Shown piece by piece: positions 11,374 to 21,393 of a stretch of 64,000 bases of DNA. The stretch covers positions 1 to 64,000 of the forward strand of contig JAOJBP010000004.1 of the NCBI GenBank assembly GCA_028228555.1, given 5' to 3'. The first letter of the stretch is position 1, and every line of letters begins with the position of its first letter. The DNA comes from Candidatus Thioglobus sp. Lineage in GTDB: Bacteria; Pseudomonadota; Gammaproteobacteria; PS1; Pseudothioglobaceae. The notes under the pieces were generated by a model. That model was given only the letters and a program-made list of their open reading frames with translations, ran no database searches and was not told the origin of the DNA. The translations under genes were made by a program, and so were the position numbers.

Positions 11374-12284
11374 TGGCTGTTTCTTTTCAAACAATTGATG
11401 AATTTTCTCAAGGACAACGCCTAGATAATTTTTTAGTTAAGATTCTTAAGGGCGTTCCAAAATCTCATATTTATCGTGTTATTCGTAAAGGGGAAGTTCG
11501 AGTTAACAAGGGTAGAAAAAAAGCAGATTATAAGCTTGAGATAAATGATATTGTTCGCGTACCACCCGTTAGTGTTAATGAAAAGAAGACGACACATGTC
11601 TCTGATAGTCTAAAAAAGATACTGCTAGATTCAATTATTTATGAAGACAAAGGTTTGTTAATCATCAATAAGCCAAGTGGTGTCGCTGTTCATAGTGGCA
11701 GTGGTGTCGATACGGGTGTAATTGAAGTGTTAAGATCAGTTTACAAAGGTCCTATTGAGTTAGTTCATCGCCTAGATCGTGCAACCTCAGGCGTATTGTT
11801 AATTGCCAAAAAACGTAGCGTGCTTAAAAATTTACATGAGCAATTGTTCCAGCATGAGATGGAAAAGAGATACACCGCTTTGGTTAAAGGTGTTTGGTCA
11901 AAAAAACGCCACACTATTGATGCGCCACTTCACCAAAACTCTAGATACGCAGTTGTGGATAGCAAAGGTAAGCATTCAGTTAGTCATTTTCAGCCACTTA
12001 AAAACTTTACCAAGGATGATTTTTCCGCCTCTTTAGTGGAAGTCACCATTGAAACGGGGCGTACTCATCAAATACGTGCACATGCTAAATATGCCGAACA
12101 TGCTATAGCTTGTGATGATAAATATGGTGATAAAGAATTTGACCGTCAAGTAAAGTTTCGCGGGCTTAAGCGTTTATTTTTGCATGCACACCAGCTTACT
12201 TTTACCAATCCATTAACGGGCGATATTCAAAAAGTTCAAGCGCCTTTATCAAAAGAGTTACAAGAGTTTCTAGCTAAACTATGA
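11373..12284 (+). CDS. rluC: 23S rRNA pseudouridine synthase RluC
   Basis: Converts uridines in 23S rRNA (positions 955, 2504 and 2580 in E. coli RluC) to pseudouridine. The 303 residues hold an N-terminal S4 RNA-binding domain (RLDNFLVKILKGVPKSHIYR near 16-35) and a RluA-type catalytic domain with HRLDRATSGVLLIAKK near 131, the aspartate being the catalytic residue. RTHQIRAH lies near 228. RluC rather than RluD is favoured by overall similarity. It overlaps ubiA by 4 bases. Confidence 0.88.
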   Translation: MAVSFQTIDEFSQGQRLDNFLVKILKGVPKSHIYRVIRKGEVRVNKGRKKADYKLEINDIVRVPPVSVNEKKTTHVSDSLKKILLDSIIYEDKGLLIINKPSGVAVHSGSGVDTGVIEVLRSVYKGPIELVHRLDRATSGVLLIAKKRSVLKNLHEQLFQHEMEKRYTALVKGVWSKKRHTIDAPLHQNSRYAVVDSKGKHSVSHFQPLKNFTKDDFSASLVEVTIETGRTHQIRAHAKYAEHAIACDDKYGDKEFDRQVKFRGLKRLFLHAHQLTFTNPLTGDIQKVQAPLSKELQEFLAKL

Positions 12285-13123
12285 ATCCTTACTTTCGCCT
12301 AATGCGTTTGGATAAGCCAGTGGGTATTTATCTGCTCTTATGGCCAACTTTATGGGCATTATTTTTAGCAGCAGGTGGCTGGCCATCAATTGAGTTGATT
12401 GGTATTTTTGTTGCAGGTGTTGTATTGATGCGTTCTGCCGGTTGCGTGATTAATGATTATGCGGATCGCAAGATTGATCATTTGGTTGAGCGCACAAAAC
12501 ATAGACCCATCACATCTGGTGAAATCTCACCATCAAAAGCATTGCTGTTATTTTCAGCTTTGATCTTAATTGCTTTTGGATTGGTTTTATTAACCAATTC
12601 ACTGACCGTTAAGTTGGCTTTCATTGCTGCTTTTTTAGCCACGTTGTATCCATTTACTAAGCGTTGGACCCACCTACCTCAGCTAGTTTTAGGCGCTAGT
12701 TTTGCCATGAGTGTGCCCATGGCTTTTTCAGCAACTATTGGTGATGTGCCTGTAAGTGCCTGGTGGATTTTTGTTGCCACACTTATTTGGACAGTCATTT
12801 ATGACACGATGTACGCTATGTCAGATCGAGATGAAGATCTAAAAATCGGGGTTAAGTCAACCGCAATTTTATTTGCGCAGTATGATCGAATAATTCTTGC
12901 CGGACTGCAAATTGGGCTGATCATCGTCCTATTAAAAATTTCAGAAATTTTCGAAATGAGTGTTTTTTATGATATTTCAGTTATTTTTAGTGCAATATTA
13001 ATGATTTATCATCAATTTTTAATCAAAAATCGAAAAAAAAAGGCCTGTTTTCAAGCTTTTTTGCATAATAATTACATAGGTTGGGTGATTTTTATCGGAA
13101 TTGTGCTATCGACTACCCAATAA
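12281..13123 (+). CDS. ubiA: 4-hydroxybenzoate polyprenyltransferase UbiA
   Basis: Integral membrane prenyltransferase that attaches the polyprenyl tail to 4-hydroxybenzoate, an early step of ubiquinone synthesis. The 280 residues form about eight or nine membrane segments and carry both aspartate-rich motifs: NDYADRKID near 58 and YDTMYAMSDRDED near 168, which bind Mg-diphosphate. A quinone route fits an organism that respires sulfur compounds. The C-terminal part contains a 17-base palindrome that is repeated at 24.7 kb. Confidence 0.95.
   Translation: MNPYFRLMRLDKPVGIYLLLWPTLWALFLAAGGWPSIELIGIFVAGVVLMRSAGCVINDYADRKIDHLVERTKHRPITSGEISPSKALLLFSALILIAFGLVLLTNSLTVKLAFIAAFLATLYPFTKRWTHLPQLVLGASFAMSVPMAFSATIGDVPVSAWWIFVATLIWTVIYDTMYAMSDRDEDLKIGVKSTAILFAQYDRIILAGLQIGLIIVLLKISEIFEMSVFYDISVIFSAILMIYHQFLIKNRKKKACFQAFLHNNYIGWVIFIGIVLSTTQ
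12930..12956 (+). repeat. Palindromic repeat, copy 1 (inside ubiA)
   Basis: Contains AAAATTTCAGAAATTTT (12935-12951), an 8+1+8 perfect inverted repeat. The surrounding 27 bases match 24740-24766 at all but one position, with the first 22 identical. Here the sequence lies inside the ubiA reading frame without breaking it. Confidence 0.6.
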
Positions 13124-13233
13124 GTGCTTTATCGCTAAAAATTTCGTATTTTTTTAAAATATAATGTTTTAAATACTATTTTTTTTGCATTTATTCATTA
13201 TTTACAAGTAAGTAGTTAAGACATAAAAGTACC

Positions 13234-13264
13234 AAAAAAACCCGCCGTAAGGCGGGTTTTTTTT
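13234..13264. terminator. Bidirectional terminator between ubiA and dapD
   Basis: A7 CCCGCC GTAA GGCGGG T8. The strong GC stem, tetraloop and flanking A and T runs serve the convergent genes on both strands. The rest of 13124-13278 is AT-rich and shows no gene. Confidence 0.93.
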
Positions 13265-13278
13265 GGCTTAGAAGAAAG

Positions 13279-14094
13279 CTAAATACCCCTAAGTAATTCA
13301 TTAATACTCGTTTTAGAACGCGTTTTCGCATCTACTTGTTTAACGATTACCGCACAGTAAAGAGAGTAACTACCATCTTTAGATGGAAGGTTTCCAGATA
13401 CAACAACTGAACCTGCAGGAATGCGACCGTAAGTAACTTCACCCGTTTCACGATTGAAAATCTTAGTCGATTGACCAATGTAAACACCCATTGAAATAAC
13501 CGAACCCTCTTCGACAATGACACCTTCAACAACTTCTGATCGAGCACCGATAAAACAATTATCTTCAATAATGGTTGGACTGGCTTGTAATGGTTCTAGT
13601 ACGCCACCAATGCCAACTCCACCCGATAGGTGAACGTTTTTACCAATTTGTGCACATGAACCCACAGTTGCCCAGGTGTCAACCATTGTGCCAGAGTCAA
13701 CATATGCGCCAATATTAACGTATGAAGGCATAAGAACAGTATCTTTCGCAATGAATGATCCACGACGTGCACTTGCAGGCGGAACAACTCGTACGCCTGT
13801 TGCTTTAAATTCCTGCTCCGTTAGGTTAGCAAATTTAGACTGAACCTTGTCGTAGTATTGGGTAAAGCCACCCTGCATAGGGGCATTATCTTCAATTCTG
13901 AAAGAAAGTAAGACTGCTTTTTTAAGCCATTCATTGACTATCCAGTCACCTACGCCTTGCTGCTGCGCAACACGCGCTTCACCTGAGTCAAGCATACGAA
14001 TTGCTTCATTAACAGCTTGTTTCACTTCTGGTGTGACATTTTGTGGGTTGATGTTTGCTCTATCTTCAAAAGCAGCTTCAATAATCTCTTTCAT
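13279..14094 (-). CDS. dapD: 2,3,4,5-tetrahydropyridine-2,6-dicarboxylate N-succinyltransferase
   Basis: Succinylates tetrahydrodipicolinate in the succinylase branch of lysine and meso-diaminopimelate synthesis. The 271 residues are standard. A left-handed beta-helix of hexapeptide repeats is visible from about residue 115 ([19 protein letters not shown], then [14 protein letters not shown]). The final lysine steps appear in the window as lysA. It is alone on the minus strand, convergent with ubiA and divergent from ccoG. Confidence 0.97.
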   Translation of the reverse strand: MKEIIEAAFEDRANINPQNVTPEVKQAVNEAIRMLDSGEARVAQQQGVGDWIVNEWLKKAVLLSFRIEDNAPMQGGFTQYYDKVQSKFANLTEQEFKATGVRVVPPASARRGSFIAKDTVLMPSYVNIGAYVDSGTMVDTWATVGSCAQIGKNVHLSGGVGIGGVLEPLQASPTIIEDNCFIGARSEVVEGVIVEEGSVISMGVYIGQSTKIFNRETGEVTYGRIPAGSVVVSGNLPSKDGSYSLYCAVIVKQVDAKTRSKTSINELLRGI

Positions 14095-14172
14095 AGTATG
14101 TTCTGTCGTAAAAATTGAACATTATATCAGATGCATTATTTCAATAGTTACTGGCAGTTTTATGAGTTTTAA

Positions 14173-14186
14173 TTGATTGAAATCAA
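14173..14186 (+). promoter_or_regulatory. FNR/ANR-type operator upstream of ccoG
   Basis: TTGAT TGAA ATCAA matches the FNR consensus TTGATNNNNATCAA at every fixed position. Its centre (14179.5) is about 41 bases before the start of transcription expected from a TATTAT -10 at 14208-14213. That is class II activator geometry. Confidence 0.82.
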
Positions 14187-14207
14187 GATAATAAAACTGA
14201 ATAATGT

Positions 14208-14213
14208 TATTAT
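14208..14213 (+). promoter_or_regulatory. -10 element of the FNR-dependent ccoG promoter
   Basis: TATTAT placed so that transcription would begin near 14220, about 27 bases before the ccoG ATG. No good -35 is seen, as expected when FNR replaces it. Confidence 0.55.
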
Positions 14214-14246
14214 GTTGCAGTTCTTTTTAACATCGACGATATAGCC

Positions 14247-15644
14247 ATGAGCGATAATAAGATTCAACTTGAAAATTTGTATGAGGAAGGCGGCCATTGG
14301 GTTCAAAACCTAGGTGATGAAACAATTCATGCAAAGCGAATGGGTGGAAAATTTCGCAATCTTAAGTGGTTAGCGATGATAGTTTGGGCGCCTTTCTTTA
14401 TAGGCCCATATATAACTTGGAATGATAAGCAAGCTATTTTGTTTGACACGGAGCATAGACAATATCACCTATTTGATATTACTATCTTTCCACAAGATAT
14501 TTGGATGCTCACTATGGTGCTGCTATTTTTAGCTATTTTACTAGCCGCCATGACCACTGTATTAGGTCGCGTTTTTTGTGGCTACTTCTGCTTTCAAACA
14601 GTTTGGACTGATATTTTCAGTTGGGTAGAAACTAAAGTCGAAGGCCCTCCACTTAAACGACGTAAACTAGATAAATCACCAATGAGTTTTTTCAAGCTTA
14701 AGGTTAAATTTATTAAACATACCATCTGGATGTCAATCGCTCTAGTTTCAGGCGTGACTTGGATGTTGTATTTTGGCGTTAGTTGGGCAGATTATTTTAA
14801 TGCAAACATCAGTGTAACTACCCTCACTATTACGGTAGTTATTACTTTAGGCGCTTATATTTTTGCAGGCTTTATGCGCGAGCAAACATGTCTATGGGTT
14901 TGTCCATATGCTCGAATCCAGGGTGCTATGGTAGACAGTCAAAGTATCATGCCAACTTATGATCACTACCGTGGTGAGAGTCGTGGCAAGCTTAAAAAGG
15001 GTGATTTTGTTGATGGTAATGGTGACTGTATTGATTGTCATCAGTGTGTCGCTGTTTGTCCAACGGGCGTTGACATTCGTAAAGGCCAAGAATATGGGTG
15101 TATCACATGTGGTTTGTGCATTGATGCCTGTGATGTGGTGATGGAGAAAGTAGGAAAGCCAACAGGCTTGATTCGCTACACTTCCTTAGCTGAAATGAAG
15201 TTTAATCAAGAACCAAAGTCTTTATATAAAAGACCAAGAGTTATTGTCTACAGCTTAATTTTAGTTTCTGCTTTATCCATTCTAACTTATGGCATGAGTT
15301 CATTGGCCTCGATAGACTTAAAAGTTTTGCATGATAGGCAGCCATTATTTGTCAAGTTATCAGATGGCTCTATTCGGAATAAATACGAACTTAAAGTGAT
15401 GAATAAAACTGATAAAGATATGCAGGTCGACATTAGTTTTAAGAGTCCAATTAAAGGACTTAAGTCAAAAGATACGCTAGACACAGTTATGATCCCAACA
15501 GGTAATGTTAAATCTATTTATGTCTATCTATCTGCTTATGAAAATAATGTGGGCGATGATTATGAGGTAACATTTGTGGTTAAAGGTGAGAAATCTATAT
15601 TAGAATACAAAACTTCATTTTTCACTCCGAGAAGCATGCGATGA
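14247..15644 (+). CDS. ccoG: Cytochrome c oxidase accessory protein CcoG (RdxA/FixG)
   Basis: Membrane ferredoxin-like protein that reduces Cu(II) during maturation of the cbb3-type high-affinity oxidase. In 465 residues there are several membrane helices (about 35-55, 85-110, 160-180, 190-210, 330-350), two 4Fe-4S sets (CIDCHQCVAVCP near 257 and CITCGLCIDACD near 283), an upstream CLWVCPYARIQG motif, and a C-terminal Ig-like FixG domain. It overlaps fixH by 4 bases (ATGA). A perfect FNR box upstream points to induction at low oxygen. The oxidase genes ccoNOP are not in the window. Confidence 0.95.
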   Translation: MSDNKIQLENLYEEGGHWVQNLGDETIHAKRMGGKFRNLKWLAMIVWAPFFIGPYITWNDKQAILFDTEHRQYHLFDITIFPQDIWMLTMVLLFLAILLAAMTTVLGRVFCGYFCFQTVWTDIFSWVETKVEGPPLKRRKLDKSPMSFFKLKVKFIKHTIWMSIALVSGVTWMLYFGVSWADYFNANISVTTLTITVVITLGAYIFAGFMREQTCLWVCPYARIQGAMVDSQSIMPTYDHYRGESRGKLKKGDFVDGNGDCIDCHQCVAVCPTGVDIRKGQEYGCITCGLCIDACDVVMEKVGKPTGLIRYTSLAEMKFNQEPKSLYKRPRVIVYSLILVSALSILTYGMSSLASIDLKVLHDRQPLFVKLSDGSIRNKYELKVMNKTDKDMQVDISFKSPIKGLKSKDTLDTVMIPTGNVKSIYVYLSAYENNVGDDYEVTFVVKGEKSILEYKTSFFTPRSMR

Positions 15645-16117
15645 CCATTCAAAAATCTCCAATTATGATGCTAATGCTAGTTTTGTTTGTTGCATTGGTT
15701 GGTGCGACAGTTTGGCGCATTATAACGGCAATAGAAACTCATCCAGGCTTGGTGGTGGCTGATGCCTACGAAACCGGTGAGCGTTATGGAAATACCTTAA
15801 AGAAGCGTGATGAGTTAATTCAGCAGGGCTGGAAATTAGAGCTGACATTACCTGAAATTGTTACTCATGGCGTTAAGCAAACCTATCGTGCTATCAGCAC
15901 TAAACAAGACGTACGTCTTAATAAAGCCGACGCCATTGCTTATTTTTATAGACCTTTGGAAATGAAGCATGATTATTCAATGCCGATGATAAAAACCGAT
16001 GATGGCGCCTACCAATTAGAGACGACACTCCCCCTTAAAGGGCGCTGGGATTTATTGGTTGAAATATCTAAAGGTAGCTTCTTGCAGCAAAATTCTGCAC
16101 GGATGTTTGCTCAATAA
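15641..16117 (+). CDS. ccoH: FixH/CcoH family protein
   Basis: Small membrane protein needed for assembly of cbb3 oxidase in the systems studied. The 158 residues have one N-terminal membrane helix (about 8-30) followed by a periplasmic FixH domain (residues about 40-155, with YETGERYGNTLKKRDE and the LKGRWDLLVEI stretch near the C terminus). Translational overlap with ccoG and the shared FNR promoter support the assignment. The 3' end is convergent with znuC, 6 bases apart. Confidence 0.88.
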   Translation: MTIQKSPIMMLMLVLFVALVGATVWRIITAIETHPGLVVADAYETGERYGNTLKKRDELIQQGWKLELTLPEIVTHGVKQTYRAISTKQDVRLNKADAIAYFYRPLEMKHDYSMPMIKTDDGAYQLETTLPLKGRWDLLVEISKGSFLQQNSARMFAQ

Positions 16118-16123
16118 AATGCT

Positions 16124-16843
16124 TTAATCTTCATGACAATGATTGTGGTGATGTTCATAGGTTGCCATGAGTTCATCCATTTGGTCGGCAAATAAATCAT
16201 TAAACTGAGAGTCTTTCAAAATCGAATCAGGCTGCCCCATGCAGCAAATATGGTGATATAGACAAAGTACCTGAGTCGACTCTTTCATCACCCGGTGTAA
16301 GTCATGCGAGACCATCAATACTGCACAGCCCTGTTGCTGATGAATATCCTGAATAAGTTTGTATAGATGCATCTGACCATTAACATCTAAATTCTGAGCA
16401 GGCTCATCCAGAATAAGCACATTAGGCTTTGCCAACAAAGCTCTTGCGAGCAAAACACGTTGCATTTCACCACCCGATAAACTTTTTAATTCATTCTTGA
16501 GGATCGACTCAATACCCGTTAATTTTGCAGTATCTTTTAGAAACGCTAGCTCTGTTTTTTGATTAAGCTGTAAAAATCCACTCACCGTAATAGGGATGAA
16601 TTCGTTAGGGATAAATTTTTGTGGAGTGTAGCCTAGGCGAATTTTGCTTGATTTTTTAACCTTGCCTGATTCCGGTTTGATTAGACCTAATAGAATTTTA
16701 ATTAAAGAGCTTTTACCAGCACCATTTGGCCCAATCAAGGTGATAAATTCACCTGCTTTAAGATCAAAGCTAACCTGATCGAGAACTGATTTCCCATGAT
16801 GGCTCAGACTAACTTGATCGACATGGATGAGAACTTCTGACAT
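16124..16843 (-). CDS. znuC: Zinc ABC transporter ATP-binding protein
   Basis: ATPase of a metal ABC importer. The 239 residues have Walker A GPNGAGKSSL near 37, signature LSGGEMQRVLLA near 130, Walker B VLILDEPAQNLD near 150 and the switch histidine in MVSHDLHR near 185. The C-terminal tail is rich in His and Cys (YEHHHNHCHED), which with the overall pattern favours zinc as substrate. The permease znuB and binding protein znuA are not next to it, so the transporter is split in this genome. A Zur-like operator lies just upstream. Confidence 0.88.
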   Translation of the reverse strand: MSEVLIHVDQVSLSHHGKSVLDQVSFDLKAGEFITLIGPNGAGKSSLIKILLGLIKPESGKVKKSSKIRLGYTPQKFIPNEFIPITVSGFLQLNQKTELAFLKDTAKLTGIESILKNELKSLSGGEMQRVLLARALLAKPNVLILDEPAQNLDVNGQMHLYKLIQDIHQQQGCAVLMVSHDLHRVMKESTQVLCLYHHICCMGQPDSILKDSQFNDLFADQMDELMATYEHHHNHCHED

Positions 16844-16853
16844 AAGGCTAATA

Positions 16854-16885
16854 ATTACTAAAGTAATGTTATTTTACAACTTAAG
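16854..16885 (-). promoter_or_regulatory. Zur-like operator between znuC and polA
   Basis: From 16863 to 16885 the sequence reads as a 23-base near-palindrome whose left half (ATGTTAT at 16866-16872) matches the gammaproteobacterial Zur box exactly and whose right half (TACAACTT) matches in most positions. A second perfect inverted repeat, ATTACTAAAGTAAT (16854-16867), overlaps it. The position 20 bases before znuC fits zinc-dependent repression. Confidence 0.5.
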
Positions 16886-16915
16886 CAGTGACTAAAAATT
16901 GGTAAAATTAGGCGT

Positions 16916-19642
16916 ATGTCACACAAGCTAATATTACTAGATGGCTCGGCGTTTTTATTCCGAGCATACTTCTCTACATTGAAACAAAACTTAAGCAATC
17001 AAGAGGGATTCCCAACGGGTGCAATATTTGGCGTGGTTAATGCTGTTAAGCATCTGCAAAGGAAATTCCCTGAAGCAAAATTAATCGCTATTTTTGACGC
17101 AAAAGGCAAGAACTTTCGACATGACATATACCCTGAATATAAAGCGCACAGAAAGCCCGCTGATCAAGAGCTGATTATGCAAATTGAGCCTTTGTATGAG
17201 ATCATTCGCGCCATGGGTTTTCATTTCATGTGTGTTCCTGGTGTAGAGGCTGATGATGTGATTGCAACCTTGAGTCGTTGCGCAGATCAAAATAATATAA
17301 AAACCGTTATTGCGAGCGGTGATAAGGATTTAATGCAGCTTGTGGGTGATAATATCTCTCAACTAGATATGACGGGGACTACTTATAATCGCGAAGGTGT
17401 GATTGAAAAAATGGGTGTTGCGCCTGAAAAGATTCTTGATTTATTAGCACTCACTGGCGATAGTGCGGATAATATTCCAGGTGTGCCAAGCGTTGGCCCA
17501 AAAACCGCCATTAAGTGGCTTGCGTCTTATCAAGATATTGATGGTATTAAAAACCATGCTGATGAAATCAAAGGTAAAGTAGGTGAAAAGTTACGAGATA
17601 ATTTTGATTTATTAGACTTATCACATCGATTGGTGAGTTTGAAATTTGACGTGGATTTGCCGTGTAATATTTTAGAGAGCGAGCCTGGTGAAGATAGTGT
17701 TAAATTGGCTGATTTATATCAGCAGTATGGATTTTCTATGTGGCTCAGGCAATTAGGAGATGTAGGTGCGCTCTCTTCAAGCAATGTCGCTGAACAGCCT
17801 CATGAGACCTCAAAGCCTGCACAAAATCTTCTAAAAGGCTATTCACAAACTACCATTCTGGATGAAACGGTTTTTACCAATATGGTTGAGCGCTTAAAGC
17901 GATGTGACAGTTTTGTGGTTGATTTGGAAACCGATTCACTTGATTACATGAATGCAAAAATTGTGGGCTGGGTATTTTTAATTGACCATGACAGCTTCTA
18001 CATTCCAGTCATGCATAATTATCTAGATGCGCCTAAGCAACTTAATTTTTCACAAGTTATGGATACTCTAAAACCTATTTTGGAAGATGCGAGTATTGGT
18101 AAAGTGGGGCAAAATCTTAAATATGATGCCCATGTTTTGGCCAATTATCAAATTGAGTTAAATGGTATTTCGGATGACACTATGGTGAAATCCTATGTGC
18201 TAAATTCAGTGGCAACCCGGCACAACATGGATGACTTGTCTGAGCACTATCTTAACCACCAAACCATTTCATTTTCTGAAGTGGCAGGTAAAGGAAAAAA
18301 GCAAATCACCTTTAATCAAGTTTCTCTAGAGGTTGCTAGCCCTTATGCCTGTGAAGATGTGATTGTGACAGATTTATTAAATCAAGTATTGGATGAGCAT
18401 CTTGCTCAGTATCCCAAGCTGGTTAAGCTGTATCAGCGTATTGAATTACCTATGGTGAAAGTGCTGCTAAAAATTGAGCGCAACGGTGTCAAGCTCGATG
18501 TTAATTCATTGAGCCTTCAACAACTCGATGTTAAAGCGCAGATGGAAAGTATTCAAGCGCAGACTTACGAAATAGCAGGTGAGGTTTTTAACCTAGAGTC
18601 GCCTAAGCAAATTCAACAAATCCTATTTTCTGAGGATGGTTTGGGTCTTGAGCCTAAGAAGAAAACCCCAAAAGGCGCACCGTCAACTAATGAGGAGGCA
18701 TTGAAGTTATTAGACCATCCTTTGGTTGATTTGATTTTAAGCTATCGAACTTTAACCAAGCTTAATTCTACCTATTTAGAGGCGTTGCCAAAACAGATAG
18801 ACCTAAATACTAAGCGATTGCACACCTCTTATCATCAAGCAGTGACAGCGACAGGTCGCTTGTCCTCGTCCAATCCAAACCTGCAGAATATTCCTATTAG
18901 ATCTGAGCTCGGTGCACGTATTCGTGGCGCCTTTGTTGCCAGTGAAGGTTGTGTAATCATTGCAGCGGACTATTCCCAAATTGAGCTTAGGATTATGGCA
19001 CACATCTCACAGGATGCTAATTTATTAAATGCTTTTAATCATGATCAAGATGTCCACAGTGCAACAGCCTCTACCATGTTTAAAGTTGCTATTGATGAGG
19101 TAACTAAGGAGCAGCGTCGTCGAGCGAAGGCAATTAACTTTGGCCTGATTTATGGCATGAGCGCTTTCGGTTTAGCCAAACAAATTAATGTTTCACGTAC
19201 TGAAGCTAAAGAATATATTGATGCCTATTTTGAGAACTACCCAAGCGTCGCTCAATACATGGAAGACACCAGAGAATCTGCCAAAATTCAAGGTTATGTT
19301 GAAACGGTCATGGGTAGAAGACTGTACCTGCCACAAATTAACGCCAAGAATAAAATGCTACAGCAACATGCATTAAGAACGGCTATCAACGCACCTATGC
19401 AAGGCTCAAGTGCCGATATTATTAAAAAAGCCATGCTTGATGTGCACGATTGGATTGGCCAAGATAATGCTGATATCAGGATGATCATGCAAGTGCACGA
19501 TGAGCTGGTGTTTGAAGTGAAAGCTGATAGGGCTGAAGAGTTTACCCATAAAATACAAGACTTAATGGAGAACACTTACCTACTCGATATCCCTTTGAAG
19601 GTCGATGTAGGCGTTGGCAGCTCTTGGCAAGAAGCACACTAA
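16916..19642 (+). CDS. polA: DNA polymerase I
   Basis: Repair and lagging-strand polymerase. All three domains are present in 908 residues: the 5'-3' exonuclease (LLDGSAFLFRAYF at 6-18, GVEADDVIATL near 111, SGDKDLMQLV), the 3'-5' proofreading domain with VDLETDSL near 340, GQNLKYDAHVL near 400 and YACEDV near 478, and the polymerase domain with DYSQIELRIMAH near 685, RRRAKAINFGLIYGMS near 738 and MQVHDELVFE near 862. Proofreading residues look intact. An AT-rich -10-like TAAAAT at 16903-16908 lies very close to the ATG, so the leader may be extremely short. Confidence 0.98.
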   Translation: MSHKLILLDGSAFLFRAYFSTLKQNLSNQEGFPTGAIFGVVNAVKHLQRKFPEAKLIAIFDAKGKNFRHDIYPEYKAHRKPADQELIMQIEPLYEIIRAMGFHFMCVPGVEADDVIATLSRCADQNNIKTVIASGDKDLMQLVGDNISQLDMTGTTYNREGVIEKMGVAPEKILDLLALTGDSADNIPGVPSVGPKTAIKWLASYQDIDGIKNHADEIKGKVGEKLRDNFDLLDLSHRLVSLKFDVDLPCNILESEPGEDSVKLADLYQQYGFSMWLRQLGDVGALSSSNVAEQPHETSKPAQNLLKGYSQTTILDETVFTNMVERLKRCDSFVVDLETDSLDYMNAKIVGWVFLIDHDSFYIPVMHNYLDAPKQLNFSQVMDTLKPILEDASIGKVGQNLKYDAHVLANYQIELNGISDDTMVKSYVLNSVATRHNMDDLSEHYLNHQTISFSEVAGKGKKQITFNQVSLEVASPYACEDVIVTDLLNQVLDEHLAQYPKLVKLYQRIELPMVKVLLKIERNGVKLDVNSLSLQQLDVKAQMESIQAQTYEIAGEVFNLESPKQIQQILFSEDGLGLEPKKKTPKGAPSTNEEALKLLDHPLVDLILSYRTLTKLNSTYLEALPKQIDLNTKRLHTSYHQAVTATGRLSSSNPNLQNIPIRSELGARIRGAFVASEGCVIIAADYSQIELRIMAHISQDANLLNAFNHDQDVHSATASTMFKVAIDEVTKEQRRRAKAINFGLIYGMSAFGLAKQINVSRTEAKEYIDAYFENYPSVAQYMEDTRESAKIQGYVETVMGRRLYLPQINAKNKMLQQHALRTAINAPMQGSSADIIKKAMLDVHDWIGQDNADIRMIMQVHDELVFEVKADRAEEFTHKIQDLMENTYLLDIPLKVDVGVGSSWQEAH

Positions 19643-19670
19643 TTAAAAAAGACAAATAAATAGGTTTGAT

Positions 19671-21374
19671 ATGAAGCAACAACTACAACAGCTATTAACC
19701 CAAGCATTGCAAGCATTGATCGATGAGGGCATCTTACAGAGTGCGCCAAGCGAGATTCGATTGGATCATTCTAAAGACAAAGCTCAAGGAGATTTTGCTT
19801 CTAATATTGCTATGGTTCTGTCTAAACAAGCTAAATGCGCACCCAAAATTTTGGCTGAAAAAATTGTCGACAAGCTGGCCGATGCTAGTGAGATTAACAA
19901 AATTGAAATTGCAGGACCCGGTTTTATTAACTTTTTTATGTCTCAAGGATCAAATAATCAAGTACTTGAAGATATTCTTGCCAAAGGCGATAAATTTGGT
20001 TTATCTGATATTGGCCAAGATCAACGAGTATTACTTGAATTTGTTTCAGCCAATCCAACGGGACCGCTGCATGTAGGTCATGGCCGAGGTGCTGCCTATG
20101 GTGCGACGGTGTCAAATCTTTTGCGTGCGGTCGGATTTAAAGTGGATAACGAGTATTACGTCAATGACGCTGGACGACAAATGGATATCTTAGCGACCTC
20201 TGTTTATTTACGTTTTTGCGACGTTAAGGTGTTTCCTGATAACGGCTATAAAGGTGACTATATTTTTGATATTGCCAGGCAAGTTAGCGGTGTAGAAAAG
20301 CACGATATCGCCAAAGGTGTTTGTAAAGATGAAAAAGAAGGTGGCGACAAAGAAAAACATATTGATGCACTTATTGTGAATTGCAAAAAAGCACTCGGAA
20401 AAGATTATTTCAAAATCTTTAGGTTAGCAATTGATAGCATTTTAGGTGGCATAAAAAAAGACTTGTCTGAATTTGGTATCGAATATCAACAGTGGTTTTC
20501 AGAGCAATCTTTGGTCGATTCAGGCCTATCTAAAAAGACAGTGGAAGCTTTACAAAGCTCAAACCATATTTATGAAAAAGACGGCGCCTTGTGGTTTAAA
20601 ACCACGGATTTTGGCGATGATTTAGATCGCGTAGTCGTGCGAGAAAATGGCATGCATACTTACTTTGCTTCAGACATTGCCTATCATTTAGAGAAGTTTG
20701 AACGCGGTTATGACAAAATAATTAACATCTGGGGTTCAGACCATCATGGTTATATTGCCAGAGTTAAAGCTTCTATTGCTGCGCTCGGTCACAATCCAAA
20801 AAAGCTAGAAATATTGTTGGTGCAATTTGCCAATTTATATCGTGGCGGTAAAAAGGTTGCCATGTCAACGCGGAGCGGTTCATTTGTAACATTGGAAGAA
20901 TTACGCGATGAAGTCGGCAACGACGCAGCACGTTTTTTCTACATCTTGAGAAAATCAGAGCAGCATATGGATTTCGACCTAGACTTGGCTAAATCTAAAA
21001 CCAATGAAAATCCTGTATTTTATATTCAATATGCCCATGCTCGAATTTGTTCGGTACTTAAACAAGCCCAATCAAAGGATGAGACGCCTGCTGAATTGTC
21101 TCGATTAACGAGTGATATGGAAATTGCTTTGATTAAAGAATTGAATCGCTACAAGGGTGTATTACAATCCAGCGCGCTCAATTATGAGCCTCATGTTTTG
21201 GCTCACTATTTAAGAGATCTAGCGGGCGAATTTCATAGTTATTATAATAATAGTGAATTTTTAGTGGACGAAGCTGAGCTGCGCTCAACCAGGCTGTTAT
21301 TAATTAGTGCTGTAAAACAAGTACTGGTTAATGGTTTAAGTATTTTAGGCGTTAGTGCGCCACAATCTATGTAG
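19671..21374 (+). CDS. argS: Arginyl-tRNA synthetase
   Basis: Class I aminoacyl-tRNA synthetase charging tRNA-Arg. In 567 residues the N-terminal additional domain is followed by the HIGH-type motif [12 protein letters not shown] near 129, the MSTR form of KMSKS ([14 protein letters not shown]) near 400, and an anticodon-binding helical C terminus. Length and order are normal. It is 28 bases after polA. Confidence 0.97.
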   Translation: MKQQLQQLLTQALQALIDEGILQSAPSEIRLDHSKDKAQGDFASNIAMVLSKQAKCAPKILAEKIVDKLADASEINKIEIAGPGFINFFMSQGSNNQVLEDILAKGDKFGLSDIGQDQRVLLEFVSANPTGPLHVGHGRGAAYGATVSNLLRAVGFKVDNEYYVNDAGRQMDILATSVYLRFCDVKVFPDNGYKGDYIFDIARQVSGVEKHDIAKGVCKDEKEGGDKEKHIDALIVNCKKALGKDYFKIFRLAIDSILGGIKKDLSEFGIEYQQWFSEQSLVDSGLSKKTVEALQSSNHIYEKDGALWFKTTDFGDDLDRVVVRENGMHTYFASDIAYHLEKFERGYDKIINIWGSDHHGYIARVKASIAALGHNPKKLEILLVQFANLYRGGKKVAMSTRSGSFVTLEELRDEVGNDAARFFYILRKSEQHMDFDLDLAKSKTNENPVFYIQYAHARICSVLKQAQSKDETPAELSRLTSDMEIALIKELNRYKGVLQSSALNYEPHVLAHYLRDLAGEFHSYYNNSEFLVDEAELRSTRLLLISAVKQVLVNGLSILGVSAPQSM

Positions 21375-21393
21375 ATTGACTTAGGCTTTGAGT

